Shown piece after piece: positions 16,255 through 26,600 of a DNA stretch of 30,634 nt. Position numbers and translations under genes: made by a program. How positions within the stretch are numbered: position 1 is the first letter of the stretch; every line of letters begins with the position of its first letter. The DNA comes from an uncultured Mediterranea sp. (GTDB taxonomy: Bacteria > Bacteroidota > Bacteroidia > Bacteroidales > Bacteroidaceae). Under the pieces are notes generated by a model, which was not told where the DNA came from, ran no database searches, and saw nothing but the letters and a program-made list of their open reading frames with translations. The stretch lies in NCBI GenBank assembly GCA_946007445.1, contig CAMGAL010000002.1, forward strand, positions 1 to 30,634, given 5' to 3'.

Positions 16255-18573
16255 ATGAAAATGAAGAAATATATGTTTGCCGGTGCGCTGGCCTTGGCTT
16301 TTGCAGGCTGCACCGACAGTTTCCTGGAAGAAGAGATGGTGGCCACCATCACCCAGGACTATCTGGCCACCGAACAGGGCTTGAACCAGCTCATCGTCAG
16401 CTCCTACAACTCGGTGCGCGTGAACTGGGGCTATCGTGAGGGTATCTATATGTTTGAAACCGGTCACGACTGCTGCCGTACGAGCGGCAACAACGACCTG
16501 AACAACTTTTCAAGCTCCTACTGGTCGTCCAACAACCTGATTGCTACAGTAGCCAACGAGTACATGGGCTTCCAGAGCAAGCAGCAGGCCGGCTTCTTGA
16601 TCAACAACTACCCCATCATTGACAACTGCAACAAGGCCATCACCGCCATCCGCAGCGGCGCTGCCCTGGGCGAATATGCCCGCGACAAGAAGTATGCCGC
16701 CCAGCGTCTCTCTGAGGTGCTGTTCAACCGTGCCTACTGCTACTATGGACTGAACACCATCTTCGGCGATGTCTACTTCTCGACCACGTCGTCTACTTCA
16801 CTGCCCGCCAACTACAACTTCGTCCGCACACCGGCCGAAGTGATGTATAAGGAGCTGATTGGCGACCTGCGCTATGCCGTGGAGAATCTGCCCGAGAGCT
16901 ATGGTGATGCCGAGTATGGCCGTGCCACCAAGTATGCTGCTGCCCACCTGCTGGCCAAGATGTACCTCAACCGCTACCAGGGCAAGGACTACGGCACATC
17001 GGAGTATGGCCGCAATGCCGATGGTTCGATTGACAACACCAACCCCAAGTCCTATCTGGGTATGCTCTACAAAGGTCAGGGTACCGCCGACCTTGACTCC
17101 TGCATTCACTATGCCTCGATGGTCATCAACGCCCATCCGCTGGTGAGCGACTACAACGAGTTGTTCCGTCACGACCTGGGTGACTTCTCCAACGAGAAGA
17201 CTTCGGAGAACGTGCTGAACGCCATCTTCTCGGAGAGCGGCGACGACTACCGCTACGGTGTGCGCGTGCTCTGCGTCTTCATCGGCAACGTAGTGAACGA
17301 AAAGTATGGTATCCCCGACTACTGCTGGGAGTACCCCACCAAGCCTAACTTCAACTTCCACAACAACGACTTCGGTCTGGATGTCTTCACCGACAAGGTG
17401 TACGACTCTCGCTATCAGAAGTCTTTCTGGCTGGAGTACAAGACGGCCAACAACACTACCGGTTCTTCCACTCCGGGTGCCAACGGCGACTATGCCGCCT
17501 ACAACAGCTCGGCGAACAAGACCTACACGTGGACAGCTGCCCAGGCTGACTACTTCAACGAGCACATCTGGGCCGGTTACGACCGTGCCTCTTGGGGTGG
17601 CCGCAAGGCAGTGGCCGGCGAGCACAAGATGGGTACCAACGACCTGGCTTTCGCTATCCTGGAGAACACCAAGGAGACCGCCATCAGCGTAGAGGAAGCC
17701 GATGCACAGCCCTTCGTGCTCTATGCACGTTGGATGAAGGACGGCGACAGATACCTCTATCGTCCGGAAATCATCGCCAGCGGCAACAACTACTCGTTCA
17801 AGGGTGCCAAGAACTTCTATAGCTTGGAGCGCAGCTCGAACACGGGTATCCCCTGCTCGAAGAAGTATCACGACCCCAACCGCTCGGGTAAGAACTCAGC
17901 CTATGGTGGCCGCGACGTGCCTGTGATGCGTTCGGCTGAGATGTACCTGGTACGTGCCGAGGCTTACGGCCGCAAGGGTCAGTACGACAAGGCTATCGAA
18001 GACATCAACGCCCTGCGCAAGCGTGCCGCCTACAAGCCCGGCGAGACCCGCGCCGAAGTCATCGCCCGCCTCTATGACGGCAGCGAGACCCTGCAGGCTT
18101 CCGAGCGTCAGTGGCCCTACGATGTGGCTCAGGACTACTACGAGAAGATCAAGGTGGATGCCTCTTACTGGGACGGCACTTCAGCCAAGTCACAGCGCGA
18201 GCAGTACCACCCGGGTGCCAACACCAACGAGAAGCGCTTCCTGGAGTTCATCTACAACGAGTATGCCCGTGAGTTCAACCAGGAGGAGATCTACTACGGT
18301 GTTATCCACCATGCCGGTGTGCAGGCTGCCCGTATCCAGTGGCACAACCAGTTGGGTGCCAATCCCAGCAACTCCGACTATCCCGCAGGTTCTTGGGACA
18401 TTTCGGACAACGTGAACGGCACCAACGGCCAGACCGGTAAGGCCAAGGGTGGTTTCCAGAACTACATGACGCTGAAGCCCTTCCCGCAGCAGTTCATCGA
18501 CATGCTGACCGACGACAGCAATGTCCAGCTGGACGATGCCGGCAAGAAGGCTTACCAGAACTACGGCTATTGA
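16255..18573 (+). CDS. SusD-like outer-membrane glycan-binding lipoprotein (right pair)
   Basis: 772 residues from the ATG at 16255; an upstream in-frame ATG at 16228 would put a non-signal sequence ahead of MKMKKYMFAGALALAFAGC, so the later start is preferred. Cys19 after FAG is the lipid-modified residue. 'DSFLEEEMVATITQDYLATE' opens the SusD domain, followed by helical motifs 'LSEVLFNRAYCYYGLNTIFGDVYF' (in two parts), 'AEMYLVRAEAYGRKGQYDKAI', 'DINALRKRAAY', 'FIYNEYAREFNQE' and the closing 'KPFPQQFIDML'. At 772 residues it is unusually long for SusD. It shares the strong codon bias of its susC. A good terminator follows directly, so this operon may be just susC-susD, with the enzymes on a separate promoter. 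Confidence 0.93.
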   Translation: MKMKKYMFAGALALAFAGCTDSFLEEEMVATITQDYLATEQGLNQLIVSSYNSVRVNWGYREGIYMFETGHDCCRTSGNNDLNNFSSSYWSSNNLIATVANEYMGFQSKQQAGFLINNYPIIDNCNKAITAIRSGAALGEYARDKKYAAQRLSEVLFNRAYCYYGLNTIFGDVYFSTTSSTSLPANYNFVRTPAEVMYKELIGDLRYAVENLPESYGDAEYGRATKYAAAHLLAKMYLNRYQGKDYGTSEYGRNADGSIDNTNPKSYLGMLYKGQGTADLDSCIHYASMVINAHPLVSDYNELFRHDLGDFSNEKTSENVLNAIFSESGDDYRYGVRVLCVFIGNVVNEKYGIPDYCWEYPTKPNFNFHNNDFGLDVFTDKVYDSRYQKSFWLEYKTANNTTGSSTPGANGDYAAYNSSANKTYTWTAAQADYFNEHIWAGYDRASWGGRKAVAGEHKMGTNDLAFAILENTKETAISVEEADAQPFVLYARWMKDGDRYLYRPEIIASGNNYSFKGAKNFYSLERSSNTGIPCSKKYHDPNRSGKNSAYGGRDVPVMRSAEMYLVRAEAYGRKGQYDKAIEDINALRKRAAYKPGETRAEVIARLYDGSETLQASERQWPYDVAQDYYEKIKVDASYWDGTSAKSQREQYHPGANTNEKRFLEFIYNEYAREFNQEEIYYGVIHHAGVQAARIQWHNQLGANPSNSDYPAGSWDISDNVNGTNGQTGKAKGGFQNYMTLKPFPQQFIDMLTDDSNVQLDDAGKKAYQNYGY

Positions 18574-18597
18574 TTTTAAGTGAGTTAAAATTGTCAG

Positions 18598-18630
18598 AGG
18601 CGCACACACCACCAGGGGCGTGCGCCTTTC
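18598..18630 (+). terminator. Rho-independent terminator after the right susC-susD operon
   Basis: AGGCGCAC (18598-18605) pairs perfectly with GTGCGCCT (18620-18627) around a 14-base loop, followed by TTCTTAT. The stem is GC-rich, and it lies 24 bases after the susD stop and before the promoter of the next unit. Confidence 0.8.
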
Positions 18631-18689
18631 TTATACAATTCTACATGAATATGCACAACTTTCTATTTTAACGTTCTTCGGAAAAGTTC

Positions 18690-18697
18690 TATCTTTG
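18690..18697 (+). promoter_or_regulatory. -7 promoter box of the right enzyme operon (GH2-PL11-PL26-GH28-rhaM)
   Basis: TATCTTTG is an exact TANNTTTG match, 39 bases before the preferred GH2 ATG. Upstream, ACAA-containing stretches at 18631-18643 and 18651-18663 recur at exactly 20 bp, a much weaker echo of the repeat upstream of GH105. Confidence 0.65.
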
Positions 18698-18736
18698 TAG
18701 AGAGATAATAACCTTTAATTGATTGACCATAGAGAC

Positions 18737-21700
18737 ATGAAACACACCTTACGATTAGTGATGAGCCTCCTCGTCTGGATGGCAGTGACAGGATGGGCAC
18801 AGGCTGCCGAACAACGTGAGAAATTTAACTTCAATGCCGACTGGCTCTTGCAGGTGGGCGATGATCCCCAAGCCAAAGAAGTGCGCTACGACGACTCCGG
18901 CTGGAAACAGGTGACGCTGCCGCGCCCCTTCAACGAGGACGAGGCTTTCCGGTTGGACATCCGCGAACTGACCGATACCATTGTGTGGTACCGCAAGCAC
19001 TTCCGCCTGCCCAAGGGCAGCAAGGGAAAGAAGGTGTTTGTGGAATTTGAAGGGGTGCGTCAGGGTGCCGACTTCTACCTCAACGGCCATTATCTCGGCC
19101 TGCACGAAAATGGAGCCATGGCCGTAGGCCTCGACCTTACACCTTATATATATAGTGACAAGGAGAATGTCATGGCCGTGCGGGTCGACAACAATTGGGA
19201 CTATAAGGAGCGTTCCACCGGCACCAAGTATCAGTGGAGCGACCGCAACTTCAACGCCAACTATGGTGGTATCGCCAAGAATGTGTGGCTGCACCTGACA
19301 GGGGAGCTCTACCAGACCCTGCCGCTCTATAGCCACCAGGGTACGACAGGTGTATATGTCTGTGCCGACAACATTCGGGTGAAGTCCCGAAAGGCCGTCA
19401 TCCATGCCGAGTCGGAGGTGAAGAACGAGACGAAGCGCGACCAGCGGGTGGCCTATCAGGTAGAACTCGTGGATAGGGATGGTACCTCGCTGAAAATTTT
19501 TCCTCGGGAGGAAAAAACTGTTTCCTCGGGAGAAACCGCTACGCTGACCGCAGCCGCCGAGGTGGAGGGCCTCCATTTCTGGAGCTGGGGCTACGGCTAC
19601 CTCTACACGGTGAAGACCTCTCTGTGGGTGGATGGCAAGAAGGTCGATGAGGTGGCAACCCGGACCGGCTTCCGCAAGACCCGCTTCGGGGAAGGTAAAA
19701 TCTGGCTGAACGACCGCGTGCTGATGGTGCATGGCTTTGCCCAGCGCACCAGCAACGAGTGGCCGGCCCTGGGTACAGGCATTCCCGCTTGGCTGAGCGA
19801 CTACAGCAACGGTCTGGTAGTGGAGGGCAACGGCAACCTGGTGCGCTGGATGCACATCACGCCCTCCAAGCAGGACATTGAGAGTTGCGACCGCGTGGGC
19901 CTCATTCAGGCCATGCCGGCAGGCGATGCCGAGAAGGACCGCGAAGGTCGTCAGTGGGAGCAGCGCACGGAGCTGATGCGCGATGCCATCATCTACAACC
20001 GCAACAATCCCTCTATCCTCTTCTACGAGGGTGGCAACGAGAGCATCAGCCGCGAGCACATGCTGGAGCTGAAGGCCATCCGCGACCAGTATGACCCTCA
20101 CGGCGGACGAGCCATCGGATCGCGCGAGATGCTGGACATCCGCGATGCGGAGTATGGCGGCGAGATGCTCTACATCAACAAGTCGGCCCACCATCCCATG
20201 TGGGCCATGGAGTACTGTCGCGACGAGGGCCTGCGCAAGTACTGGGACGACTACTCCTATCCCTATCACAAGAATGGAGCCGGCAACAACTCCTTCCTCT
20301 CGGCCATGACCAATACGGTGCAGAAGAAGGTGGATGCCCGCGCCTATAACCACAACCAAGACTCCTTCACCATCGAGAATGTGAAGCGTTGGTTTGACTA
20401 CTGGCGCGAGCGTCCGGGCACAGGCAGCCGCGTCAGCTCAGGTGGTGTGAAGATTATCTTCTCCGACACCAACACCCACTTCCGAGGTGTGGAGAACTAT
20501 CGCCGCAGCGGTGTGACCGACCCCATGCGCATACCGAAAGACCCCTTCTTTGCCCACCAGGTGATGTGGGACGGCTGGGTGGACATCGAGCAGCCCCGCA
20601 TCCATATCGTGGGCCACTGGAACTATGCCGACACCCTTGTGAAGCCTGTCTACGTGGTCAGCTCGGCCCATCAGGTGGAACTGCTGCTCAACGGCAAGTC
20701 GCTGGGTCGCGTGGAGCCTGAATACCGCTTCCTCTTCACCTTTGCCGATGTGGCTTTCCAGTCGGGCACGCTGGAGGCAGTGGGCTATGACGAACAGGGT
20801 AGGGAGTGCTGCCGCACTGCATTGCAGACGGCCGGCGAGGCCCAAAGCATTCGTCTGACCGCCATCCAGAATCCCTTGGGATGGAAGGCCGATGGCTCTG
20901 ACGTGGTGCTCGTGGAAGTAGAGGTGGTGGATGCCCAGGGCAGACGCTGTCCGCTGGCCAACGACCTCATACACTTTGACTTGGAAGGACCTGCCGAGTG
21001 GCGGGGCGGTATTGCCCAAGGTCCTGACAACTATATCCTGGCCAAGGCACTGCCCGTGGAGTGTGGTGTGAACCGGGTGCTGGTGCGCTCGCTCACTACC
21101 GCCGGCGAAGTGCGCCTCACCGCACAGGCCGATGGCTTGCAACCGGCCCGTCTGACACTGACCTCGGCACCCATAGAGGTGAAGGATGGACTCTGCACCT
21201 ATATGCCGGGGCTGGAACTGGAGGGCCGACTCACCCGAGGTGAGACCCCCGATACCCCTTCCTATCGCGACGTCCAGGTATCTGTACCCATTCTCTCGGC
21301 TACGGCAGGTGCCCATGCCGAAGAGGCTGTGCGCAGCTTCGATGACAACGAACTGAGCGAGTGGAAGAACGATGGCCGCCTCTCTACGGCTTGGATTACC
21401 TACCAGCTGGAGCGGGCTGCCACGGTGGATGAAATCTGTCTGAAGCTCACCGGCTGGCGGATGCGCAGCTATCCTCTGGAAATCTATGCCGGCGACCAAC
21501 TGATATGGAGTGGCGAGACCGAGAAGTCGCTGGGCTATGTACACCTGTCCGTGAAGCCGGTGCGCACCGACCGCATCACCATCCGCCTGAAGGGTGCCAG
21601 CAGCGAGGACGACGCCTTCGGTCAGATTGTCGAGGTGGCTGCACCTGCTGCGGGCGAGTTGGACCTCTTTAAGGCAAAAGGTGGCGACAAGACGGGCAAT

Positions 21701-21748
21701 GAACTCCGTATCGTGGAGGTGGAATTTAAGGAAACGTTGAATCAATAA
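18737..21748 (+). CDS. GH2 glycoside hydrolase with C-terminal discoidin-like domain, secreted
   Basis: 1003 residues from the ATG at 18737; a TTG at 18719 would add six residues before a clear signal peptide (MKHTLRLVMSLLVWMAVTGWAQA). Domains: GH2 sugar-binding jelly roll ('FNFNADWLLQVGDD', 'FEGVRQGADFYLNGHYLG'), Ig-like domain, TIM barrel from about 315, then Ig-like/DUF4982-type domains ('VYVVSSAHQVELLLNGKSLG') and a final F5/8-discoidin-like domain ('WITYQLERAATVDEICLKLTG' in two parts). Acid/base is Glu435 in 'YEGGNESI' and nucleophile Glu492 in 'MWAMEYCRDEG'. It is only distantly similar to the left GH2, so a different linkage is likely, for example beta-galactoside or beta-glucuronide side chains. 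Its coding sequence carries a 39-base double palindrome at 19497-19535. It leads the enzyme operon; PL11 starts 37 bases after its stop. Confidence 0.88.
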   Translation: MKHTLRLVMSLLVWMAVTGWAQAAEQREKFNFNADWLLQVGDDPQAKEVRYDDSGWKQVTLPRPFNEDEAFRLDIRELTDTIVWYRKHFRLPKGSKGKKVFVEFEGVRQGADFYLNGHYLGLHENGAMAVGLDLTPYIYSDKENVMAVRVDNNWDYKERSTGTKYQWSDRNFNANYGGIAKNVWLHLTGELYQTLPLYSHQGTTGVYVCADNIRVKSRKAVIHAESEVKNETKRDQRVAYQVELVDRDGTSLKIFPREEKTVSSGETATLTAAAEVEGLHFWSWGYGYLYTVKTSLWVDGKKVDEVATRTGFRKTRFGEGKIWLNDRVLMVHGFAQRTSNEWPALGTGIPAWLSDYSNGLVVEGNGNLVRWMHITPSKQDIESCDRVGLIQAMPAGDAEKDREGRQWEQRTELMRDAIIYNRNNPSILFYEGGNESISREHMLELKAIRDQYDPHGGRAIGSREMLDIRDAEYGGEMLYINKSAHHPMWAMEYCRDEGLRKYWDDYSYPYHKNGAGNNSFLSAMTNTVQKKVDARAYNHNQDSFTIENVKRWFDYWRERPGTGSRVSSGGVKIIFSDTNTHFRGVENYRRSGVTDPMRIPKDPFFAHQVMWDGWVDIEQPRIHIVGHWNYADTLVKPVYVVSSAHQVELLLNGKSLGRVEPEYRFLFTFADVAFQSGTLEAVGYDEQGRECCRTALQTAGEAQSIRLTAIQNPLGWKADGSDVVLVEVEVVDAQGRRCPLANDLIHFDLEGPAEWRGGIAQGPDNYILAKALPVECGVNRVLVRSLTTAGEVRLTAQADGLQPARLTLTSAPIEVKDGLCTYMPGLELEGRLTRGETPDTPSYRDVQVSVPILSATAGAHAEEAVRSFDDNELSEWKNDGRLSTAWITYQLERAATVDEICLKLTGWRMRSYPLEIYAGDQLIWSGETEKSLGYVHLSVKPVRTDRITIRLKGASSEDDAFGQIVEVAAPAAGELDLFKAKGGDKTGNELRIVEVEFKETLNQ
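19497..19535. repeat. Double-palindrome repeat, copy inside the GH2 coding sequence
   Basis: Unit 1 at 19497-19516 is TTTTTCCTCGGGAGGAAAAA, 9-bp arms around GG. After AACTG comes unit 2, TTTCCTCGGGAGAAA (19521-19535), a shortened copy. The stretch encodes about ten residues (IFPREEKTVSSGE) in the Ig-like domain and keeps the frame. A clearly related double palindrome with the same spacing lies at 28706-28742 before the regulator gene. Confidence 0.6.
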
Positions 21749-21785
21749 TGATGAGATAGAACACAGAATTAGGTCAAATACTCCC

Positions 21786-23633
21786 ATGAAAGTCAAATGG
21801 ATTATACTCTGTCTGTTGGCAACATGCTTACAGCTGACTGCCCAACCCTACACAGGCGAGCATCTGTCGCGAGGGTTGGTGGGGATACCTACCGAGAAAG
21901 GTATGTATCTGAGTTGGAGAATGTTGCTGACCGATGACCCCGCTCAGTTGGCTTTCGACATCTATCGCAGCACCGATGGGGCTAAAGCCATCAAGTTGAA
22001 CGACCGGCCGCTGACTGTAACGACTGACTATCTGGATACGTCGGTAGATTGGACCAAGGCGGTTCGATGGAGTCTGAGGCAGGAGGGGAAGGAGGTTGCT
22101 TCGTGGAGCCGTAGGGCAGACGAGCCTCGCTTGCCCTATCTGCGCGTGCCCATCCAACGTCCCGAGGGGGGTGAGGTGGCCGGCGAACGCTTCTTCTACC
22201 GGGCCAACGACTGTAGCGTAGGCGACCTGGACGGAGATGGAGAGTATGAAATCGTCCTGAAGTGGGACCCTTCGAATGCCAAGCGGCCTCCCCAACGAGG
22301 CTTCACGGGCAATACCCTGCTGGATGCCTACAAACTGGACGGAACCCGGCTTTGGCGGATTGACTTAGGACCCAATGTCCGTTCGGGAGCTGCTACGACC
22401 AACTTCCTGGTGTTCGACTTCGATGGCGATGGCAAGGCTGAACTCTGTTGCAAGACCGGCGATGGCACCATGGACGGCACAGGCCGACCGATAGGAAATG
22501 CCGACAAGGATTGGCGCACGTGGGAGAAGAACAGCCCTACCTATGGAAAGATTGTGAATGGTCCGGAGTATCTGACTATGTTTGAGGGCACTACCGGACG
22601 AGCCTTGGATAGCCAGGAGTATATACCCACGCGCTATCCTCTGGACGGATGGGGCGGTATAGGCGGAAACTGTGGCAACGACAACACCGGAGGCCGCTCC
22701 GACCGCTTCACTGCAGGGGTCGCTTTCCTGGACGGACAGACCCCTTCGCCCGTCATGGTTCGCGGTTGGTATGGACGGACGGTGGTAGCCGCTTGGACTT
22801 TTACCGATGGACAGTTGAAGCCCCTTTGGACTTTTGACAGCGCCTTGCCCGAGTGGAAAGGTTATTCAGGCATGGGAAATCATAGCCTGACTGTGGCCGA
22901 CTTCGATGGAGACGGCTACGACGAGGTCTGTGTAGGAGCCATGACCGTGGACCAAAACGGACGCGGACTCTATACGACGGGACTGCGCCATGGTGATGCC
23001 CTTCATGCCGGACAGTTCATTGCGAATCGACCCGGTATGCAGGTGTTTGGTGTACATGAGAATGAGGGCGATAATGAGGTGAGTCGTCGCACGCCGGCTG
23101 TCGCGATGTTTGATGGTGCTACCGGTGAAATCATCTGGCAAGTGGCCTGTGGAGCAGATGCCGGACGAGGGGTGGCGGCTGATATTGACCCACGTTACCC
23201 AGGTGCCGAGTGCTGGTGCAACATAGGCGGGCTGCGTCGGGCGGATACAGGCGAGATAGTGACTCCCAAGAAGCCGAACTCTTGCAATTTCCTGCTCTAC
23301 TGGGATGCTGACCCCTTGGCCGAGTTGCTCGACCACACCTCCATCAGCAAATGGAACTGGCAGACAGAAACCACTGATCTGCTGCTGAAGGCCGAAGGCG
23401 TGGTTTCCAATAACGGAACGAAAGGTAATCCTTGTCTGTCGGGCGACATCTTGGGCGACTGGCGCGAAGAGGTCATCTGGGCTTCGGAAAATCAGAATGA
23501 ACTGCGCATATACACCACGACTATTCCGGCCACGGACCGACGCGTTACCTGGATGAACGACCGTCAGTACAGATTGGCCATTGCCTGGCAGAATGTGGCC
23601 TACAACCAGCCGCCTCATGCCTCTAATCCATAA
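21786..23633 (+). CDS. PL11 rhamnogalacturonan lyase (YesW/YesX-like)
   Basis: 615 residues, normal length, with signal peptide MKVKWIILCLLATCLQLTAQ. The eight-bladed propeller family pattern is clear: 'LSRGLVGIPTEKGMYLSWRML', calcium-binding loops 'DLDGDGEYEIVLKWDPS', 'DFDGDGKAELCCKTGDGT' and 'DFDGDGYDEVCVGAM', plus 'NDNTGGRSDRFTAGVAFLDG', 'GLRHGDALHAGQF' and 'GDILGDWREEVIWASENQNE'. The family cuts the rhamnose-galacturonic acid bond of RG-I by beta-elimination, leaving an unsaturated galacturonic acid. It is secreted and may be the first enzyme to act on polymer. The C-terminus ends QPPHASNP, where many relatives continue with a short aromatic-Gly tail; this may be natural variation. The next gene starts 34 bases downstream. 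Confidence 0.95.
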   Translation: MKVKWIILCLLATCLQLTAQPYTGEHLSRGLVGIPTEKGMYLSWRMLLTDDPAQLAFDIYRSTDGAKAIKLNDRPLTVTTDYLDTSVDWTKAVRWSLRQEGKEVASWSRRADEPRLPYLRVPIQRPEGGEVAGERFFYRANDCSVGDLDGDGEYEIVLKWDPSNAKRPPQRGFTGNTLLDAYKLDGTRLWRIDLGPNVRSGAATTNFLVFDFDGDGKAELCCKTGDGTMDGTGRPIGNADKDWRTWEKNSPTYGKIVNGPEYLTMFEGTTGRALDSQEYIPTRYPLDGWGGIGGNCGNDNTGGRSDRFTAGVAFLDGQTPSPVMVRGWYGRTVVAAWTFTDGQLKPLWTFDSALPEWKGYSGMGNHSLTVADFDGDGYDEVCVGAMTVDQNGRGLYTTGLRHGDALHAGQFIANRPGMQVFGVHENEGDNEVSRRTPAVAMFDGATGEIIWQVACGADAGRGVAADIDPRYPGAECWCNIGGLRRADTGEIVTPKKPNSCNFLLYWDADPLAELLDHTSISKWNWQTETTDLLLKAEGVVSNNGTKGNPCLSGDILGDWREEVIWASENQNELRIYTTTIPATDRRVTWMNDRQYRLAIAWQNVAYNQPPHASNP

Positions 23634-23667
23634 AGATGAAATAACGATCCAATAACTGATATCTGAT

Positions 23668-26600
23668 ATGAAACTGAAATTGAAACTGATTATCCTCTGT
23701 CTGATGGCTTCGATAGGTGGCAAGCTCTGCGCTCAGTCTGCCTCGGGGCTCAACCAACGCCAGTTCCACCGCTACTGGAAAGTGGAGTCGGAGTCGCCCG
23801 ACTATCGGGTGAGCTTCCGAGGCGATACGACTGAAATCGTATCACCCAAGGGATTGACCCTCTGGCGCAAAGAGAAGATGCAAGGCGAGGTGACCATCGA
23901 GTACGATGCCTGCGTGGTGGTGGAGCGTGAGGGCGACCGCCTGAGCGACCTGAACTGCTTCTGGATGGCGTCTGACCCCCGACATCCCGATAACCTCTGG
24001 AAGCGAGCCGATTGGCGTAGTGGCATCTTCCTGAACTGCTATTCGTTGCAGCTCTACTATGTGGGATATGGTGGCAACCACAACAAGACTACCCGCTTCC
24101 GCCGCTACGACGGCAATGAGGCAGGCGTGACCGACGCAAAATGTCGTCCGGCCATCTTGAAGGAGTACACAGACAGTGACCATCTGCTGCAAGCCAATCG
24201 CTGGTATCACATCAAGATCAGCAATGAGGGAGGGCGTGTGCGCTACTATGTGGATGGTGAGTGCTTGGTGGATTATCTGGATCCGCAACCCTTGATGGAG
24301 GGATGGTTTGGCTTCCGCACTACTTTGTCGCGTACGCGCATCACCAACTTCCGCTACGCAGCCCGACCGGTTGCCCCCGCCACTGAGGCACCCTTGCACT
24401 GGGTGGGTGAGGTACCTCAAGAGGCTACTCCGGCCAGCTTCGGTGTGCCTTTCGACCAAGGCGTGCTGCCGGCCGATGCTGCGGTGACACTCACTACAGC
24501 CCAAGGCACAGAGGTGCCTGTAGACAGTTGGCCGCTGGCCTATTGGCCTGATGGATCGGTGAAGTGGTGCGGTGTGGCCGGCGTCATTCCGGCCGGCACC
24601 GAGTCGCTCACTTTGGCTCGGGCAAGCAAGAACTCTAAGGTAAAGAAAGCGTCCGCTACCTCCCTGCGTGTGAGCGAAGATGCACAGGGTATTCGGCTGG
24701 AAACCGGCGAGGTGACAGCCTACTTCTCCCGTCAAGGCACATCGTTGATAGACAGTCTCTGCGTGGGCGAAGAGAAGGTGGGCCAAGCAGTGCGTCTGAC
24801 CCTCAGTACCCAGAGCGCACCCATGAGTGAAGCGCTGGAGCAGCTGACCTTCACCCACTACGAGAGCCGGGTGCGGCAGGTCGTGGTGGAGCGTCAGGGA
24901 GACGTCCGTGCCTCCGTGCGGGTGGAGGGAATCCATCGGAGCAAGGAGGGGCGCGAGTGGTTGCCCTTTGTGGTACGATTCTATTTCTACGCCGGTAGTC
25001 GTGAGGTGAAGATGGTACACAGCTTCGTGTTCGATGGCGAGCAGGAGAAAGACTTTATCCGTGCCCTGGGTGTGCAGATGGAAGTGCCTCTGCGTGAGGC
25101 ACTCTACAACCGCCATGTGGCCTTTGCCTGTGGCGAGGGAGGCGTGTGGAGCGAACCCGTACAACCTCTGGTAGGACGGCGTATATTGACCATGAAAGGT
25201 GACAAGCCCCGAGAGTCGAGACTCCACCGGGAACAGATGGAGGGCAAACGCATCCCTCCCTACGAATCGTTTGACGAGAAGAACCGCCACCTGCTGGATC
25301 ATTGGGCCTCGTGGGACGGCTATCGCATGAGCCAGCTCACGGCCGATGCCTTCAGCATCCGCAAGCGGGCTACCTCCGACTCTCCTTGGATAGGTACCTT
25401 CTCCGGTCGTCGCAGCGATGGTTATGCCTTCGTGGGCGATGTGTCGGGAGGTATGGGCTTGGCTCTGAATGACTTTTGGCAATCCTATCCCTCAGCTTTG
25501 GAAATCAGTGGAGCCCGCTCGGGAGCCGCTACACTGACGGCCTGGCTCTGGAGTCCCGAAGCCGAACCGATGGATTTGAGACATTACGATAAAGTGGCTC
25601 ACGACCTGGAGGCCAGCTACGAGGATGTGCAGGAGGGTATGAGCACGCCTTACGGAGTGGCTCGCACATCGACGCTCCGCCTGCTGCCTCAAGGAGGCTA
25701 TGGAGGCAAGGCTGCCTTTGCCCGACAAGCCGCCACGCTGACCGCCACCCATGTGCTGATGCCCACGCCCCAATGGTTGCACGATCGCAGAGCCTTTGGC
25801 GTGTGGAGCCTGCCCGACAAAAGTACCTCCTATCGGGAGCGTGTGGAGCAACGCCTGCAGGCCTATGTGGACTTCTACAAAGCGGCCATTGAGCAGAACA
25901 AGTGGTATGGCTTCTGGCACTACGGCGACGTGATGCATGCCTACGACCCGGTGCGTCATGAGTGGCGTTACGATGTCGGTGGCTTTGCTTGGGACAATAC
26001 GGAACTGGCCTCCAACATGTGGCTGTGGTACAACTTCCTGCGTACGGGTGATGCCGACCTCTGGCGGATGTCGGAAGCCATGACCCGCCACACCGCGGAA
26101 GTGGATGTCTATCACATAGGCCCCATGGCCGGATTGGGCAGTCGTCACAATGTGAACCATTGGGGGTGTGGCGCCAAGGAGGCCCGCATCAGTCAGGCGG
26201 CCTGGAACCGATTCTACTACTACCTGACGACCGATGAACGTTGCGGTGACCTGATGAGTGAAGTGAAGGATGCCGACCAGAAACTCTATACTCTCGACCC
26301 CATGCGACTGGCCCAACCCCGCGAACTCTATCCCTGCACGGCACCGGCCCGTCTCCGTATCGGGCCCGACTGGCTGGCCTATGCCGGCAACTGGATGACC
26401 GAGTGGGAGCGTACGCGTAATACGGCTTATCGCGACAAGATACTGGCAGGCATGAAGAGCATCGTGGCGTTGCCTAACCGCATCTTTACCGGGCCATTGG
26501 CGCTGGGCTATGACCCTGCTACAGGCATTATCAGCAGCGAGTGCGACCCCAAGTTGGAGAGCACCAATCACCTGATGACCATCATGGGAGGCTTCGAAGT

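Noticed and set aside
18631..18663. ACAA motifs 20 bp apart upstream of the right GH2 promoter as a second copy of the GH105 operator
   Set aside because: Only a handful of bases match and the orientation relative to the gene differs; kept only as a note on the promoter.
23610..23633. Frameshift at the end of PL11 giving a shortened C-terminus
   Set aside because: The tail differs from many relatives, but no alternative frame restores a convincing family ending before the next gene.
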